Origin: CAYLLT01 sp964591605
Lineage (GTDB): Bacteria; Planctomycetota; Phycisphaerae; UBA1845; PWPN01
Direction: 5' to 3'
Length of the DNA: 7,112 nucleotides
Assembly (NCBI GenBank): GCA_964591605.1
Contig: CAZQEN010000379.1
Coordinates: forward strand, 1-7,112
Shown: positions 5,660-7,112 of the stretch, in pieces
How the letters are laid out: each line of letters begins with the position of its first letter
How positions within the stretch are numbered: position 1 is the first letter of the stretch
The notes under the pieces: model-generated
Told to the model about the DNA's origin: nothing
The model's database searches: none
What the model saw: only the letters and a program-made list of their open reading frames with translations
Made by a program: the position numbers and the translations under genes

Positions 5660-6445
5660 TTATTCGAACACGATTGTCGCGAAACTCTGCGGCATGTGGA
5701 AATTCGGCGTCGGATTCGCCACCGGCGCCCACGTCAGCCAGTGCGGGTGTGACGTGTCGTCGCCGCACTTGTAGAGATTGGCCCGCCACCTGACGCCGGG
5801 GGCGGGTTTGCGGGCGGTGGGGCAGTACGCGGCCAGCAGGTCGGTCGGCAGGCGGTATTCGACCGTCCACGCGGTCGGCGCGGTGATCTCGGGCTCGACG
5901 GTCCGCGGCAGCGTGTGGGCCACCTCGATTCGCTCGAGGTCCGCGGGCCTCACCTCGACCGGGTTCTTCCAGGGAATGACCTGATAGTTGAAAAGCATCG
6001 TCCCGCCGCAGTTCATCTCCAGGTTGAAATACCCGACGGCCACGTCGCTGCCCGGCGTGAAGAAGAACTCGACGCAACTGTCCTTGCACACCGCGCCCTG
6101 ATGATGCGGGGCGACGGCCCGCACGTACCGGTCCTCCACGCGGAAGATCACATAGAGCGCGTCCGCGTCGTACGCCAGCCGGGCCTGCGTCCGCGGAAAG
6201 TGCGACGGCCGCTCGCCCATGAAGTGCCGCAGCTCCACCGCCGGCACATCCCGCCAGGCCGCCTTGTCCCACCGCGCATCGATCACCATCGGCCCGCGCA
6301 GCCGCGCGACGCGATACGCCGACGCCTCCTCCACCCGCCCCGGCCGCGGATTCCCCGCGCACCCGGCGCCCACAGTCAGCGCCAGAACCGCGCCGACCAG
6401 TTGAACTGTCTGCGGCATTTGCAGCCTACGATGTTCATCGTCCAT
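5660..6445 (-). CDS. CBM9-like (carbohydrate-binding family 9-like) lipoprotein
   Basis: 261 residues. The N-terminus has a basic patch (HRR), a hydrophobic stretch and Cys29 in VGAGC-AGN, a probable but non-ideal lipobox (Gly rather than Leu at -3), so it is likely a lipid-anchored envelope protein. Residues about 44-261 form one CBM9-like domain. Visible hallmarks are VIDARWDKAAW, YDADALYVIFRVEDRYVR, CKDSCVEFFFTP, YFNLEMNCGG, WRANLYKCGDDTSHPHWLTWAPV and a C-terminal NFHMPQSFATIVFE. These single-domain proteins bind sugars or are presumed to; no catalytic residues are expected. The start at 6445 is preferred because it keeps the basic n-region; an internal ATG at 6418, preceded by TAGG, is a fair alternative. 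The gene is convergent with DUF5678 and the GH172-type enzyme. Shared glycan recognition is inferred from domain type only. Confidence 0.87.
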   Translation of the reverse strand: MDDEHRRLQMPQTVQLVGAVLALTVGAGCAGNPRPGRVEEASAYRVARLRGPMVIDARWDKAAWRDVPAVELRHFMGERPSHFPRTQARLAYDADALYVIFRVEDRYVRAVAPHHQGAVCKDSCVEFFFTPGSDVAVGYFNLEMNCGGTMLFNYQVIPWKNPVEVRPADLERIEVAHTLPRTVEPEITAPTAWTVEYRLPTDLLAAYCPTARKPAPGVRWRANLYKCGDDTSHPHWLTWAPVANPTPNFHMPQSFATIVFE

Positions 6446-6713
6446 GGTGTCGCTCGCGAAGAAACAGCCTCAAGCCATTCATGACGAACGTCTTACCATC
6501 GTCTCAGCCGTGGCACGGCATACCAAAGCCGCGGAGCGGCGCAAGATGGCAGCCCACGGCGCAAGCCGTGGGATTGGCCGCAACGTGATGCCTGAGCCCC
6601 GGCAGGGGCGAAAGAACCCAGCCACTGGCTCGCGTCGCCAATCTGAAGCTCATACGGCGGCTCCCGAGAGAATTGCCAAACCCAGCTTTCATGCAGTTAG
6701 GTGAACTGGCGAG
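6446..6713. other. 268-bp stretch without a convincing gene; palindrome cluster
   Basis: This region lies upstream of the CBM9-like gene and downstream of the small minus-strand gene. Short open frames occur on both strands, but their content is explained by the hairpin repeats at 6528-6609. I see no clear promoter for the CBM9-like gene here, though it should lie within the first 100 nt or so. Confidence 0.6.
6528..6609. repeat. Cluster of three short hairpins (REP-like array, second family)
   Basis: Hairpin A is GCCGC-GGA-GCGGC (6528-6540). Hairpin B is CCCACGGC-GCAA-GCCGTGGG (6553-6572), a perfect 8-bp stem closed by a GNRA-type GCAA tetraloop. Hairpin C is GCCCC-GGCA-GGGGC (6596-6609). 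They are spaced about 12 and 23 nt apart. On the minus strand the block reads as SPLPGL, TACAVG and LAPLRG peptide-like strings, which I recall as frequent spurious translations of intergenic repeats in planctomycete genomes. It is probably a dispersed non-coding element, unrelated in sequence to the palindromes at 2-24 and 5593-5615. Confidence 0.6.
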
Positions 6714-6896
6714 TCAACGGGGAGGCTCAGTGGTCAAAGGACGAGAGACCTGTTTGGGCTCACGGCGGATCAGACGACGAGGGTCAACCTGAACTCGACG
6801 GTAATGCTTCGTCAGTTCACTCCAGTCATTGTGGCAGTCCTGCTCCGTCTGACGTCGGATCGCCCGGACCTCTTCGACGATGGGATCGCGAATCAT
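6714..6896 (-). CDS. Small hypothetical protein with DPIVEEVR N-terminus
   Basis: 60 residues, soluble and charged, beginning MIRDPIVEEVRAIRRQTEQD, then a second helix with WSELTKHYRR and an Arg/Pro-rich tail. Short proteins with a [D/E]PIVEEVR-x-x-R start are common as solitary small genes in planctomycetes and cyanobacteria. Their function is unknown to me, although the size and all-helical, basic character resemble antitoxin-type proteins. The ATG at 6896 is preferred over one at 6926 because GGAG lies 8 nt upstream and the conserved motif then starts at the N-terminus. Codons are less GC-rich than in the main genes. No partner toxin is seen on either side within the window. Confidence 0.6.
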   Translation of the reverse strand: MIRDPIVEEVRAIRRQTEQDCHNDWSELTKHYRRVQVDPRRLIRREPKQVSRPLTTEPPR

Positions 6897-6935
6897 CGTT
6901 GGAACTCCAAGCACCGGTTTGGGCATGACCCCGCT

Positions 6936-6941
6936 ATTCTA
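6936..6941 (-). promoter_or_regulatory. Possible -10 box for the small minus-strand gene
   Basis: On the minus strand this reads TAGAAT (5 of 6 to TATAAT), 39 nt upstream of the proposed ATG at 6896. No good -35 is visible at the usual distance, so this is tentative. Confidence 0.25.
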
Positions 6942-7059
6942 AGCGTAACAGCCGCTCTTGCCTCCCTGGCGTGAACCAGCATACGCGTGGCGCCGGTTTC
7001 GCCGATCGAGTGGAGCGCCCGCCGTGTTATGCATGAGAAGGGGATCACGGGGCGAGGCC

Positions 7060-7112
7060 ATGGCCGGAGTGCACAACACGAGGCTGCAAAACGAACCCAT
7101 TTTACGGGCAGG
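7060..7112 (+). CDS. Possible 5' end of a plus-strand gene, cut by the window edge
   Basis: From the ATG at 7060 the frame stays open to the last base and reads MAGVHNTRLQNEPILRA. An in-frame ATG at 7033 would add nine residues. A GGGG run (7049-7052) 7 nt upstream of 7060 could act as a weak ribosome binding site. A competing frame from the ATG at 7029 is also open to the end. A faint resemblance to the N-terminus of uroporphyrinogen decarboxylases (a short LxNxxxLRA stretch) is noted, but 17 residues are far too few to name a family. Confidence 0.3.
   Translation, partial: MAGVHNTRLQNEPILRA

Noticed and set aside
5568..6362. 264-codon minus-strand frame overlapping the CBM9-like gene
   Set aside because: It is the shifted frame of that gene; the Gly/Arg-rich translation runs into the palindromic repeat, giving the spurious TGETPVPHH tail.
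6504..6692. 62-codon minus-strand frame (SPLPGL, TACAVG, LAPLRG)
   Set aside because: The peptide is a read-through of the three-hairpin cluster at 6528-6609, with no ribosome binding site; better explained as a non-coding repeat.

Overview
The window is GC-rich (mostly well above 60% G+C) and looks like chromosomal DNA of a planctomycete or close relative (PVC group), probably a metagenome-assembled scaffold, because it carries an assembly gap of exactly 100 N. The assignment is an inference. It rests on the gene content (a DUF2961/GH172 secreted protein, a CBM9-like lipoprotein, a DUF5678 protein and a duplicated class II c-type cytochrome) and on short GC-rich palindromic intergenic repeats of a kind I associate with these genomes. 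No rRNA, tRNA, CRISPR array, transposase or phage gene is visible.

Left part (1-1105). A minus-strand gene encodes an exported di-haem cytochrome made of two tandem cytochrome c'-like domains (45-926). A perfect hairpin follows it at the window edge. A 179-bp divergent intergenic region separates it from the plus-strand genes. That region holds a near-consensus sigma70-type promoter for the plus strand, a weaker candidate for the minus strand, and a decayed copy of the edge palindrome lying between them.

Centre (1106-5530). The plus strand carries a multi-pass membrane protein resembling GT-C-fold glycosyltransferases (interrupted by the gap), a secreted single-pass protein of unknown family, a secreted DUF2961/GH172-type glycoside hydrolase with an intact candidate catalytic Glu pair, and a 79-residue DUF5678 protein. 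The first two genes are almost contiguous and probably co-transcribed. The third may join them or use its own weak promoter. The DUF5678 gene has its own TACAAT box and a lower G+C (about 60%).

Right part (5531-7112). A convergent minus-strand gene encodes a CBM9-like lipoprotein. Two or three palindromes sit between it and DUF5678. Upstream lies a cluster of three small hairpins, a 60-residue minus-strand protein starting MIRDPIVEEVR, and a possible plus-strand gene start cut by the window end.

Taken together, the GT-C-like protein, the GH172-type enzyme and the CBM9-like lipoprotein suggest an envelope or periplasmic theme of building, binding and trimming glycans. The substrate cannot be read from the sequence. 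The most notable structural signal is the pair of 23-nt palindromes near each end of the region, which differ only by compensatory base changes. I see no convincing entirely new system.
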